A stretch of 64,000 bases of DNA from Amphiura filiformis (lineage: Eukaryota > Echinodermata > Ophiuroidea > Amphilepidida > Amphiuridae). Position 1 is the first letter of the stretch; the number at the start of each line of letters is the position of its first letter. The stretch is from NCBI RefSeq assembly GCF_039555335.1, contig NC_092642.1, forward strand, positions 10,426,752 through 10,490,751. Reading direction: 5' to 3'. This document shows positions 47,023 through 57,454 of the stretch, in pieces. The notes below the pieces were generated by a model, which saw only the letters and a list, made by a program, of their open reading frames with translations, made no database searches and was not told the origin of the DNA. A program made the translations under genes and the position numbers.

Positions 47023-47277
47023 ATTCTTAAACACATGAGAACGTTCCTACAATCTTATTGGTTCTTACCCGTGTGATATGACACGATATCACACGGGTCA
47101 GCGCGTGTGCATCGACTCGATACGCATACTCGCTATTTGAGCCAATCGGAGGCGCATAGCAACACCGGGACTGATCGATTTTAAGCCCTAGGTAATTCCT
47201 TGTAAAATGTAGAATTTTATTTTATTAAAATTTGTAATACTTATGATATTTTTATTTGAATTGAAGTGTTTAAGAAT
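47023..47277. mobile_element. MITE, ATTCTTAAACACTT family, copy 2
   Basis: Colinear with 10332-10581 (CTTATTGGTTCTTACCCGTG, GGGACTGATCGATTTT, TAGGTAATTCCTTGTAAAAT). Ends are ATTCTTAAACAC and GTGTTTAAGAAT. Confidence 0.8.
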
Positions 47278-47400
47278 GAGAATAAAGGTATTATTTTTAA
47301 CTCGGCTCCGCCTCGTTGTTTTACTTAAAATAATGATGTCGCCCGTGTTATATGAGACGATAGATGCACTCCAGCGGCTAAAAACAATACCTTTATTCTC
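47278..47400. repeat. Segment bounded by GAGAATAAAGGTATT inverted repeats (orientation B)
   Basis: GAGAATAAAGGTATT at 47278 and AATACCTTTATTCTC at 47386-47400 are exact inverted repeats. The sequence between runs opposite to that at 10582-10685. Confidence 0.8.
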
Positions 47401-47913
47401 TAAATATATCATGGTTTTATGATCATTATCATACCAATAACATTATCATATTACATATATTAATCATGGATCCAGAACTCAAAAATGGTTTTGGATATCT
47501 ATCTATATATCATGTCTATTTACAACATCATATCACAAAACACTATCATGCCACTTACATATAAGGAGTTCAGATCCAAAAAGCAAAAATATAATTTTAT
47601 TCTCGATTTGAGATATTCGCGAATATAAGTCGTCAAAATAAAAACAAAATAAGAACATATGTTCTGTTTTTGATCATAGTTCCACAAGAATATACATTTT
47701 TGAAAGAAGGGTGTAAATTAAAGCTATAGCATTGATAATAAGGCGGATGTTGGTGATCTTAACGCAAATACTTTAAAATGTCCTTTTGCACCTAAACTCT
47801 TCATATCATAGCATTATCGTTCATGATGCCATATCGAATCATAATAATTATTATTATATTATACATTGCGATTATATCTTCTTATTCGTCATGATAATTT
47901 TTACACAACAATA
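47401..47913. other. Spacer, nothing recognised
   Basis: AT-rich with an ATT-rich patch near 47840. Nothing supported. Confidence 0.4.
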
Positions 47914-48179
47914 TCAACAAACACAAACAAAATGTTCTTAAAATTTTCATTCGAAACGTTTTAATTTTTAATTTAAATGTAGGGTTATATAAAGATCATG
48001 AATACGTTTTTATAAACGATGTTGTAAAATATATTGAACAAACATTTATCAAAATGTTTTATCAACAGTTAAATACATCACGTTTTCAAAAATACTTTAT
48101 GAATGTTATTAAAACGTTTTTATACCATTTATATAACCCGGCATTTAAAACTTTTACTGTAAAATGTATGTTTGCTGGG
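47914..48179. mobile_element. Solo inner form of the CCCAGCAAACAC MITE
   Basis: TCAACAAACACAAACAAAAT to ...ATGTATGTTTGCTGGGA, similar in order and spacing to 11129-11414 inside the full composite. More diverged than the three long copies. Confidence 0.75.
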
Positions 48180-48409
48180 ATAATGGAAAAGGTCTACAAT
48201 AAATTGTATAAAAATATATTGCACTCTAATATTTCGTCATATATTGCATCCGATTCGGTAGATATTGCTAAACCGTGACATTCATAAAACCCTTCTAACG
48301 TCAAATTATCCAACCGTGATTTAAACAAGATGGTAAGCACTAACCAATATGCAAACAAAAAAAGTAACGTAATTGATTTTAAAAGATTGTAGATTATTTA
48401 GTTTTAAAA

Positions 48410-48665
48410 GGGCATTTCATGATCCAAAGTATCACCACCCCCCACCCCACTTTTCTCAAAAAAGGGGGATTTTTATATCACTGGAAACCTCTGGCTACAT
48501 ATGTACAAACAATTCTTGCAGATTAATTCGTTTAGCAAAGATATCGTGAAATTTGAATTTCGTTCTGGTATACCAGAACGAAATTACAAACACATTGCAT
48601 GAGGCGTACATATCCTTAAAAAGTTTGGAAAGCTGTCAGCTAGAATTCCTACTGGTGTGTTCATA
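48410..48665. mobile_element. MITE remnant centred on a 30-bp perfect palindrome
   Basis: 48556-48585 is perfectly self-complementary (arm AATTTCGTTCTGGTA, repeated inverted without a loop). Left of it lie phrases such as ATATCACTGGAAACCTCTGG and GCAGATTAATTCGTTTAGCA that I associate with a widespread marine-invertebrate foldback repeat, though I cannot verify the family here. The right arm is mostly lost. Confidence 0.6.
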
Positions 48666-49502
48666 CCAAACTGTCATTATTGACTAGTTAACAATTAGTG
48701 CATGCATCGTGCCTTGTCTGGACATGAAGGTCTCGGTATATATAATTTTTGTACCAATCTATGTTCACTGCAAGTTTTACTTTGTTCTAGACTCTGATTA
48801 TCATTGTATGTTTCTGTTGGTATTTCAAATTGTTTCTTTGCACTAAAAACAACAACTTAAATTATTTTTATATAATAACAAGAGGAAAATTTATGAAGTG
48901 AAAATAAGTAAAAATAAAATATGATAAAATATCAGTGTCTATGGTCAGGCAGACAAAAATGCCTTGGGCAGTCTATTAACTCCTTGCATGCTCAAGAATT
49001 CATCAAGATTCAACATTAACCAAGGTAAAATCTAAATAAGAAATTGACCTCTGAACTTTACAACATAGGCCTACTAAGTGTAGACCACTGAGTTGCACAG
49101 AGGTCCGGGGAAGAAGGGAAAGGGTTATTTCCCATGGTTTGGTTGGAGCTAGGAGCCCTCCTGCCGACAGTGGTATGTGAAAATAAGACCAGGGAAAGAA
49201 GATTTATCACCCTCGTTTTTCTCTGCTCGAGGGTAATTTTGCTCAAGTTCTTTAAGGATATGTCCAGGAAATGGTCTATGGAGCATACACATACATAATC
49301 ATGCATAACACGCAAACACAAAAATCGGATTCAACTGAAATTTTGGGAATAAGCTTTTTTCGTGGATATTTGCTGAAAAATATAAAGAGGATGCTAGGAT
49401 CACGAAATACTCCTTTAAGTGTCAAATATGAATATCCACCGGTCTCTCGAAAGGGCGGTTACGTCATAACTGCTACAGTCATCGCACGCTCGGTGTCGTG
49501 TG
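48666..49502. other. Spacer downstream of Cys/Gly-rich paralog 2
   Basis: No element or gene was recognised. No AATAAA on the minus strand was seen in the region where the 3' UTR of the adjacent gene would lie. Confidence 0.4.
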
Positions 49503-50024
49503 CTAACTGATCGTACAGCCTCCACAATCACAATTGCCACAATCTCCACAGTCTCCACAATCTCCGCAATCTCCACAATTGCAATCACAGTCACCCGATC
49601 CACAGTCACAACATCCTCCCCCATCCCCGCTACCCGATGATCCGCCACAACATCCGTCCCCATCCCCACTACCCGATGATCCGCCACAACATCCTCCCCC
49701 ATCCCCACTACCCGATGATCCGCCACAACATCCTCCGCCGTGTGCATCATCGTTAATACCTCCACTGCTGATGTAACACCACGGAAGATATCCACTACAT
49801 AGATCAGCACAGTCACAATTGGTGCAATGACAATCCCATCCCGAGGTATAAGTTTCAGGCTGTCTTTGTTCATCCTTCCTCTTTTCCTCGTTTAATGTAT
49901 TCTGTTCATGCTCCTCCTGCAGGTGTATCTGATTTAAGTTGGTATTTTCAGCATCTATTTGGTGATGTGAGTTGATTCCTGGTGGAGGCTGGTTGTCTAT
50001 TGGTTCTGTGCTGATATCACCCAT
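49503..50024 (-). CDS. Cys/Gly-rich repeat protein, paralog 2 (longest)
   Basis: Unrecognised family. 173 aa from the ATG at 50024 (AACATGG context). Residues 1-37 begin MGDISTEPIDNQPPP and match paralog 1 except at one position. Residues 38-60 are charged. CxCxxCxC at 65-72 parallels the CxCxxC of paralog 1. Residues 96-134 are three 13-aa units of GGGCCGGSSGSGD (39-bp DNA repeat). Residues 139-170 are a CD/CG-rich tail with CGD repeated on a 9-bp DNA period, ending CDCGGC. There are 25 Cys in all. No signal peptide or membrane span is seen in this exon. A pyrimidine-rich tract ending TTTTGAAG precedes GTTACC on the minus strand, so the ATG may lie in exon 2 or the protein may extend upstream in frame (LPSLN). 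Metal chelation or a cross-linked structural role would fit the composition but is speculation. Confidence 0.65.
   Translation of the reverse strand: MGDISTEPIDNQPPPGINSHHQIDAENTNLNQIHLQEEHEQNTLNEEKRKDEQRQPETYTSGWDCHCTNCDCADLCSGYLPWCYISSGGINDDAHGGGCCGGSSGSGDGGGCCGGSSGSGDGDGCCGGSSGSGDGGGCCDCGSGDCDCNCGDCGDCGDCGDCGNCDCGGCTIS
49508..49735 (-). repeat. Coding tandem repeats (39-bp and 9-bp)
   Basis: Within the gene on the minus strand, three near-identical 39-bp units encode GGGCCGGSSGSGD (about 49623-49737), and at about 49525-49575 a GGAGATTGT-type 9-bp unit encodes repeated CGD. Both arrays keep the frame, so length change adds or removes whole Cys-containing units. Confidence 0.8.
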
Positions 50025-50068
50025 GTTCAAACTCGGTAACCTTCAAAACAAAACAAAAAGAAATTTTC

Positions 50069-50148
50069 AAGTGCCAAACGTGTTTTTCACGATAAATAAT
50101 ATATCTCGTCAAATGACAGTCAAGTGAGAGTATTATCAATAGGTATAA
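50069..50148 (-). other. Duplicated 5' flank of Cys-rich paralog 2
   Basis: Homologous to 11870-11967 (AAGTGCCAAACGTGTTTTTC, then CTCGTCAAATG), less conserved than the exon. Confidence 0.6.
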
Positions 50149-50605
50149 CAGGATGAAGGCCAAAAATCAAAGACTATTAAGCTGAGGTGGAGTTGACCTT
50201 GCAAGAATTCAATCTGGACATAAGACACATTATGGGAAAAGACTTCAGTTTCAGGTTGTTTTTTTTTTTTTTTACTATGCAGATAATATATACATGATAC
50301 ATACTTTCAGTGGCGTAGCGTGGGTCATCCGATTGGGGGGCACCGACCATGATTGGGGAGCACCGGGTCTGATTGGGGGGCACAAGCCGTTTTTTGGTAA
50401 TTATTCTATGTGATTTTCTAAATTTTGCAGTCGGTGGGGGTGCCCCCCCCCGTGCCCCTATGACGCTACGCCACTGCATAATGTAATTTAAATAATTAAA
50501 TGATTAAGATAAATAAGCATAGTGGGTAGACCATACAGAGCAAAAGCTCGACTTAGATGGTCACCCAACTTTGTCATAGCGGATGTCTCGTCCAGAATTG
50601 AATAA
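50149..50605 (+). mobile_element. Ty3/gypsy fossil: RNase H-end fragment, copy 2, with nested hAT-like MITE
   Basis: 50149-50240 closely resembles 12952-13045, and the related end piece reappears at 50575-50605. Between them lie other DNA and a hAT-like MITE. It is broken, without LTRs or other retroelement genes, and is older than the MITE inserted in it. Confidence 0.6.
50308..50476. mobile_element. hAT-like MITE (169 bp)
   Basis: Ends CAGTGGCGTAGCG and CGCTACGCCACTG. CATACTTT and CATAATGT flank it, an 8-bp duplication with two mismatches. The interior repeats GATTGGGGGGCAC-type phrases. Same terminal style as 31263-31622. Confidence 0.8.
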
Positions 50606-50664
50606 AATTTGACAAACAAAACATTCAAAATGTGATTCGTGCTTGATAATTATTTTTCTAACAT

Positions 50665-51358
50665 CCCAGCAAACACAAAAACGTTTTTAAAACGTTTTAA
50701 ATAAGGTATATTTTGGGTTTTGGTGTAGGTAAAAACGTTTTAATAACATAAAAATGTCGGGTTATATAAAGGTCATGAAATCGTTTTAAAACGTTTTGTA
50801 TGAAAACACACTACAACAATATTTTTAAAATGTTTTTCGAAATGTCATTGTAAACTATTTTTGCAAACATTTTCGGCCAAATATTTTGTCAACACTTAAA
50901 TAACATTATGTTAAAATATTTGCACGCAGCAAACACAGAAACTTTCTTAAAATGTTTTTTACAAAACGTTTTAATAACATTTAAATGTCGGGTTATATAA
51001 AGGTCGTGAAAACATTTTAAAAACGTTATTGTAAATATTTTGGGCAAACATTTTTTGCAAAATATTTTTTCAACCCCAAAATAACATTATGTCTAGAATG
51101 ATTTGTACTAAGTTCTCAAACATGTTTTTGTAATGCTATTAAAACGTTTTTATACCCTTTATATAACCCGACATTTAAATGTTTTCTGTAAAACATTTGT
51201 GTTTGCTGTGCAGTAAATTACCAACAAATGTTATTTAATGTTATGAAAACGTTTTATACCATTAATGTACCCTTTATGTAACCCGACATTTGAACGTTTT
51301 CTGACAACCTTTTATAACCTTTTGCGAATGATGTCGAAAACGTTTTGTGTTTGCTGGG
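50665..51358. mobile_element. CCCAGCAAACAC composite MITE, copy 2 (694 bp)
   Basis: Full-length relative of 10870-11562, with the same internal pair of ends. Flanking sequence on both sides matches the uninterrupted repeat at 18410-18515. Confidence 0.9.
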
Positions 51359-52050
51359 ATATAGCCTAAGGCATAATGTCGTGATTGCCGGAGACTTCCT
51401 TTAGTTTGATTATTTAACTTAGATATTTCATGACAGATAGGAATCCCCTCTCATGTAATCGCAGTAACAAAGTCAGTCAGGTCTATAGATTGGGAAATTC
51501 CCAGATGACTCAATGTTATATCATTGCATTGCATCATAATATAGCTAAATGTGAATGTATATAAGAGCTAATGTATAAGAGAATGAGCTATTATTTATAT
51601 AGAATCAGGACTATATACTATGTAACAAAATATAAATATGATTTCGTGCCAGATTTATGAGAGTGTTCCAAGTGTCAGAGTAATGCAATAAATTGAAATG
51701 GCAGCCATGTTGGAGCACAGTTGAAGATAGCTTTAGATGATAGAGGGACAGGTCTCTAGATCGATTCCACAACAATTCATACCTATCACCTGTTTTGTTG
51801 TATTACCATGCCAATTGTCTCATGGTACCTTACAGAGGACATCATATTATATTTTAAATGAGGATGACTCTGTCAAGAGCTGTCAAGGGTGGCGTCGTTT
51901 TGAATACTAGTACCCTCTATAGGCAGCTGTATAGGATTGCAGCTCTGCATACTGCAATTACTGTCCGTTTTCCTATACATAATACACAGTGCTCTTTCCC
52001 ATTGACGCGTGACCTCTACAAATAGCCTACGTTAAAAGTATGGGGGTATG
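51359..52050. other. Spacer with fragment shared with 18.4-19.25 kb
   Basis: 51360-51400 continues the repeat split by the MITE. 51895-51950 (GTTTTGAATACTAGTACCCT, GCAGCTCTGCAT) resembles 19205-19235. No gene. Confidence 0.5.
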
Positions 52051-52361
52051 CCTAGTTAACGTCGCTGTGTGAAAAATAACCGGCCAATATTAAAAGTACT
52101 CTTCTAAAGTTCTAGAAAATATAGTTTTGTAACATGTCCTAAATTTTTAGCTAATTTAGATGTTTGGAAATATTCGCACTTTGGTGTTTTAGTTAATGTT
52201 ATAGGTAATAGTACATTGCCTAGTTAACGTCGCTGTGTGAAAAATAACCGGCCAATATTAAAAGTACTCTTCTAAAATTCTAGACAATATAGTTTTGTAA
52301 CATGTCCTAAATTTTTAGCTAATTTAGATGTTTGGAAATATTCGTACTTTGGTGTTTTAGG
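52051..52361. repeat. 168-bp tandem duplication
   Basis: CCTAGTTAACGTCGCTGTGT begins at 52051 and 52219. The units are nearly identical over ~143 bp (differences such as AAAGTTCTAGAAAA versus AAAATTCTAGACAA). Confidence 0.9.
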
Positions 52362-52490
52362 AAGGATATGTAAACGACAGATAACACCAAAAAATATGAA
52401 GAAATTATTTCCAAACCGTGTTAAGTCTGCAAACCACCATGTTTCTCATTTTCAAGAACGCTGGTTAACAATAAGCACGTATTGTCTCAT

Positions 52491-53036
52491 TTCGTAAACA
52501 AAGACCACACACAATTGTTCTCTAGCGCTCGCTTTATAATCGTTCACCCAACTGAAACTATAATCCCAGCGCATTGCTCCATTGTACGTGTAAAAGCAGA
52601 AACATATGATGTGTGTATTTAACCAGAGAAGATATGATTTAATCAGTTGAGCTGTTTTCAATGAGTGTTATCTTGGTTTAGTAGCTTTTAATGGGGTTTA
52701 AGTCCTGCAAAGGTCGAATTGAATTCTACTGTAGACATGACTGCATCATGGTGATGTGGTAATTTCGTAAACAAAGACCACACACAATTGTTCTCTAGCG
52801 CTCGCTTTATAATCGTTCACCCAACTGAAACTATAATCCCAGCGCATTGCTCCATTGTACGTGTAAAAGCAGAAACATATGATGTGTGTATTTAACCAGA
52901 GAAGATATGATTTAATCAGTTGAGCTGTTTTCAATGAGTGTTATCTTGGTTTAATAGCTTTTAATGGGGTTTAAGTCCTGCAAAGGTCGAATTGAATTCT
53001 ACTGTAGACATGACTGCATCATGGTAATGTGTTTTA
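52491..53036. repeat. 273-bp tandem duplication, almost identical
   Basis: TTCGTAAACAAAGACCACAC begins at 52491 and again at 52764. I see only a few differences (GTTTAGTAG versus GTTTAATAG, GGTGATGTG versus GGTAATGTG). Open frames inside are the same short peptide twice and have no recognisable domain. Confidence 0.95.
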
Positions 53037-53088
53037 ATAAACACTTGTAAACCAGTTGAATTTTTGAGTAGCTAAAGCGCTATACTAA

Positions 53089-53316
53089 GGGCAAGAAATC
53101 CAGTTACTACACTGGAATTTCAGTGACTCAAGATAAGCGGTACGTTATTTATGATAAGAAAGGAGGTACCGCTAGAATGTACCTCATTTTTTTAACATAA
53201 TGAACTACTTGTCTTGAATCACCTATAATATACATAACTTTTGTTACCAGTGTGTAATTATTTTTCGAGAAAAATGCAAAATTAGTCACAAAATTTATCA
53301 GGGGTGTAGTACCACC
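53089..53316. mobile_element. piggyBac-like MITE, copy 3, left arm end missing
   Basis: GGGCAAGAAATCCAGTTACT to GGGGTGTAGTACCACC followed by TTAA (53317-53320). Matches the inner left and whole right arm of 9475-9833; the outer left arm is absent. Confidence 0.8.
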
Positions 53317-53321
53317 TTAAG

Positions 53322-53710
53322 CCGTTTTATATAAGCCAGAGGTTATATTTCACTGGCCTGTGGGTTTATTGTGGTTGGAAATTAAAAGGACATAATCTTT
53401 GGTGTTACTGGAAAGCCCATTATTATTTGAACAATTTGGTACCAAATCGGGTGCATCACATACTTGACTTTTCTGAGAAAATATGTATTATAGTACTTTT
53501 TATGGAGCTCTTCCAATTCAACAAATTACAGATCTAAATTTTTCCTAAATAATTATTACGGTAGTTATAAAATGTTAAATTTTAACTATGTATGAAATGT
53601 ACTTTAAATGCGATGTCGGGAAATTAACTATTTCAAAAACAGAACTACAGCTTTAGTGTACTTTTAAGCAATATTGCAATATAATTCAAGATTCCACTGA
53701 AATAAATCTG
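53322..53710. other. Spacer, nothing recognised
   Basis: AT-rich; no feature supported. Confidence 0.4.
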
Positions 53711-53714
53711 TTAA

Positions 53715-54375
53715 GGGATCTAAAAGGAGCGTTTATTGCGTTTCGACAGTATTTTTGTGGGACATGAGAGCACCTCAGACCTATCGAATTGCATTCTGAA
53801 TACGAAGCATGTCTTTCTGATATCAAATAATTTTCATTTTTGAAAATCACAATATAATACAAATTTTATGACAAATTATAAAAATTTGATATTTTTTCAA
53901 ATTGTTGATATATAACAGTCCTCGAAGTAAATTATATTAATCTAATGATATATTCTTAAAGTGTATGTAGCAGGGAGGAAAAGCCGACGGTCAATTGAAA
54001 ATTTTGACCTTTCATATTGAAGATATGGATTTTTTCCCAAAAAGACCTTATTTTTGTTTGGTGTTTTGGGGAAAAAAATCCATATCTTCAATACGAAAGG
54101 TCAAAATTTTCAATTGATCGTCGGCTTTTTATCCCACCTACATACACTTTAAGTATAAATCATCAGATTTATAAAGTTTACTTCAAGTACTGTTAAATAT
54201 CAAAAATATCAATTTTAATGATTTGCCATAAAATGTGTATTAAATTGCGAATTTCAAAAAATCAAAATTATTTGATATCAGAATGACATTATTTGTATTC
54301 AGAATGCAATTCGATATGTCTGATGTGCTCTAATGTCCCAAAATAAATACTGTCCAAACGTTCATACCCCAGCCC
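53715..54375. mobile_element. piggyBac-like palindromic MITE, second family
   Basis: TTAA at 53711-53714 and 54376-54379. Arms of ~320 bp pair through CATTCTGAATAC, TGATATCAAATAATTTT and GGTCAAAATTTTCAATTGA, with a loop near 54035-54065. Ends are GGGAT/GGGCT and differ from the first TTAA family, so this is a separate family. Confidence 0.85.
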
Positions 54376-54587
54376 TTAAGTATATGCTTTAATTTAAAAC
54401 CACTTTCATGAAAATCCATAGTCTAATTAAATTATAGAAAGGTAAACTTAATACGAAGATTTTCAATTGCGATTTTCAAGAAATGCGTCTTTTTCGAGAT
54501 AGACCAGAATGTGATGCGTCCGAAGAATTTAATTTCCTCAAAATATGGAAATGATGCAGTATTGCGCTGAACACTCGTATACTAGAT

Positions 54588-55044
54588 ATCTACCAAAAAA
54601 ACGTTGACAACGTAAAGAAATCAGCAAGTTTAAAAAAACCCACCTCGGCTCACTTTTTGAAACTTGGTCCCATTTGAACACCAACAGCAAATCAGTGTTT
54701 TTATTTTATTTCAACAGAATACAGCGTTTCCAACAAGATTACAAGCCTACTTGTTATTCGTTTTTAAAATTCAATCATTAATCATGTTAATCATGATTAT
54801 TATAAAACAAAACACAATAGGATATTGGCTTACCATGCAAGAACAAGATAATGACCTTTCATAAACCCCTCCCATCTGCACATTAAAGATACCTAACACT
54901 TCTGGAAATGTTTTAAATTTATATAAATATGATAAAGTTTAAATCAGTAACTTTTACAAATGGGACCAAGTTTCAAAAAAGTGAGCCGAGGTGGGTTTTT
55001 TAAACTTGCTGATTTCTTTACGTTGTCAACGTTTTTTGGTAGAT
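54588..55044. mobile_element. MITE with 86-bp inverted ends
   Basis: ATCTACCAAAAAAACGTTGA at the left is the reverse complement of the right end; arms continue through GAAATCAGCAAGTTTAAAAA and CACCTCGGCTCACTTTTT to CCCATTTG. The interior is unrelated AT-rich DNA. Confidence 0.9.
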
Positions 55045-55419
55045 TTCTTTTCTTTTTATAAATGTAGCCAAGCAGCTCCAAGCTTGGAAAGTCATCAGGT
55101 TACGAAGTGCATCATAAATCGAATAAAACGAAAAATGGATGTTTGAAGTTGCTATTCTTGATTCATGACAATAAATAATTAAACAAAACTTTATCAGTCG
55201 TTTATTTTTAAAACTTGCTCGTCACGCGTGACTGTAATGTTCAGAGGCGTACACAATGATCAATAAACATTTTAATATACTTTAATTATTCAAGGCTACG
55301 TAAATATGTAAAGAAAATGTAAATATGAACAACACACACCCAATGTTGACAATGCCAGAGAGACACCCATAGAGTAAATCCGATTTAGGCCTACTTCATG
55401 TCGGAACTGGTAAATTCGC

Positions 55420-55677
55420 ATATGTGATGCGATCAAGCAAAATCAGTCGGAACTCGGAAATATTGATTTTGAGATATAGCCAAACGAAGAAAATCTCCTT
55501 TTGTTTTCTTTTGTTTTGGAAACTCTTTATTTGCTCATATCTTTGGAACTGGTTGTTCAATTGCTATGGGGTTTTCTGCTAAATGAAGTTTTACAAATGT
55601 TTGTTTCTATTCTATAAGAAACTGAAAATGTAATATTTCCGAGTTCCGACTGATTTTGCTTGATCGCATCACATATA
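55420..55677. mobile_element. MITE, ATATGTGATGCGATCAAGC ends
   Basis: ATATGTGATGCGATCAAGCA and its reverse complement bound 258 bp; pairing includes AATCAGTCGGAACTCGGAAA. Non-coding interior. Confidence 0.85.
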
Positions 55678-55726
55678 TTTAAGCCTATACTACGGAAGCG
55701 TCTAAATGCCCCAGATAATCGTGTTT

Positions 55727-56880
55727 TAATGTTTGTGGTTCTTTGTAGCCCTGCGGGGCAATCTACTTGGCTATCAGAATTTCGCGGTTTGTGGTTCTTT
55801 GTAGCCCTTGGGGGCAACCTAGTTGAATATTCCTATTAAGCGGCGGTTGTCGGCGATCTTTCGTGGTTTGTGGTTTTCATCAAGCCCTGCACTCTATCGG
55901 GAGCTAATTTATAGTTTAAGCTTGTTGAATATCCATATTTCGCGGTTTGTGTCTCTTTATAGCGACAGTTGTTGTTGATCTTTCGCGGTTTGTGGTTCTT
56001 TATAATCGATAGGCCTGCGGGCAATCTAATTGGATATCCAAATTTCGCGGTTTGTGGTCTTTGTAGCCCAGCAGGGCAATATAGTTGAATATCGTGGTTT
56101 GTGGTTTTAATTTCCCTCTATCGGGAGCTAATTTATAGTCTAAGCTTGTTGGATATCCGTATTTCGTGGTTTGTGATTCTTTATAATCGATAGGCCTGCG
56201 GGCAATCTAGTCTTTCGCGGTTTGTGGTTCTTTGTAATCTTTCGTGTTTTGTGGTTTAATTTCCCTCATCAAGTCCTGCTCTCTATCGGGAGCTAATTTG
56301 TAGTTTAAGCTTGTTGGATATCCATATTTCGTGGTTTGTGGTTCTTTGAAGCCCTGTGTGGCAATAGTTCCATATCCAAATTTCGCGGTTTGTGGTTCTT
56401 TATAGCCCTGCGGGGCAATCTAATTGGATATCAATATTCAGCGTCAGTTGTTGGCGATCTTTCGCGGTTTGTGGTCTTAATTTGTTGGATATCCATATTT
56501 CCATTCTTTATAATCAATAGGCCTGCGGGCAATCTGGTTGGATATCCAAATTTCGCGGTTTGTAGTTCTTTGTAGCGCTGCGGGGCAATCTAGTTGGATA
56601 CCCCTATTAAGCGGCGGTTGTCGGCGATCTTTCGCGGTTTGTGATTTTAATTCCCCTTATTAAGTCCTGCCCTGTATCGGGAGCTTAATTTATAGTTTAA
56701 GCTTGTTGGATATCCATATTTCGTGGAGTGTGATTCTTTGTAGCCCTGCGAGGCAATGTAGTTGGATATCCAAATTTCAAGGTTTGTGGTTCTTTATAGC
56801 CCTGTGGGGAAATCTAGTTGGATATCAATATTCAGCGGCAGTTGTTGGCGATCTTTCGCGGTTTGTGATTTTAATTTATA
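55727..56880. repeat. Complex satellite, TTTCGCGGTTTGTGGTTCTT units, 1.15 kb
   Basis: About 17 copies of TTCGCGGTTTGTGG (often TTCGTGG) alternate with TGCGGGGCAATCTAGTTGGA and TATCGGGAGCTAATTTATAG blocks. Units of about 60-75 bp are arranged in a longer order of ~400 bp (compare 55850-55920, 56255-56310 and 56625-56705). Short open frames here result from the repeat. Confidence 0.9.
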
Positions 56881-57031
56881 ATATTTATATCAAATATAAT
56901 TTCAGTCTGAGCTGTGAACAGAGCCACTGATAAATGTGTTTTAAATGACGAAGATGTCATCATGCCATGATAGTCAGGCATGGTGATAGCATCTGGATGG
57001 TGAAAGTAGGCCCTAGGCCTAGGACTAAATG

Positions 57032-57321
57032 CAGGGCTGTCAACTTTTTGGAATTGCTTGGCGTGAGACAGAGGCGTACCGGGATTTGCCGACTCCAATG
57101 TTCATTTTGTACCATGATTATTTGGCCACGGCGCTCGAGACAGTGAAAAGCGGGCGGGGGGGGTAGGAGTAACAAATTATTCATGACGATGCGTGAGATT
57201 TTACTCATTTTGCGTGAGATTTACTACCTAGGCGTGAGATTATACTACCTTGGCGTGAGACCGTGAGAAAGTGCCCCAATGCGTGAGACTCACGGCCAAT
57301 GCGTGAGAGTTGACAGCCCTG
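57032..57321. mobile_element. hAT-like MITE with GCGTGAGA repeats
   Basis: CAGGGCTGTCAACT and AGTTGACAGCCCTG ends, with CTAAATG on both sides (57025-57031, 57322-57328). The right half repeats GCGTGAGA(TT) seven times, whereas the left half has it once, so it is asymmetric inside. Confidence 0.85.
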
Positions 57322-57454
57322 CTAAATGTGAATAAAAAATCAAACATGTTTGTTTGATGAAAAAAAATATAACATCACAATAGCAATGGATGTTCGAAAT
57401 GGTGTTATTCTTGATTTACGACAATAAATTGATTAATAAAACATTAAAAATAAG

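Noticed and set aside
49534-49776. Pro/Gln/Ser-rich plus-strand frame and a second minus-strand frame at 49415-49873
   Set aside because: Both are other-frame shadows of the Cys/Gly-rich gene; the repeats keep all frames open.
52452-52934. Two copies of the same short peptide frame
   Set aside because: It is explained by the 273-bp tandem duplication; no conserved domain or start context supports coding.
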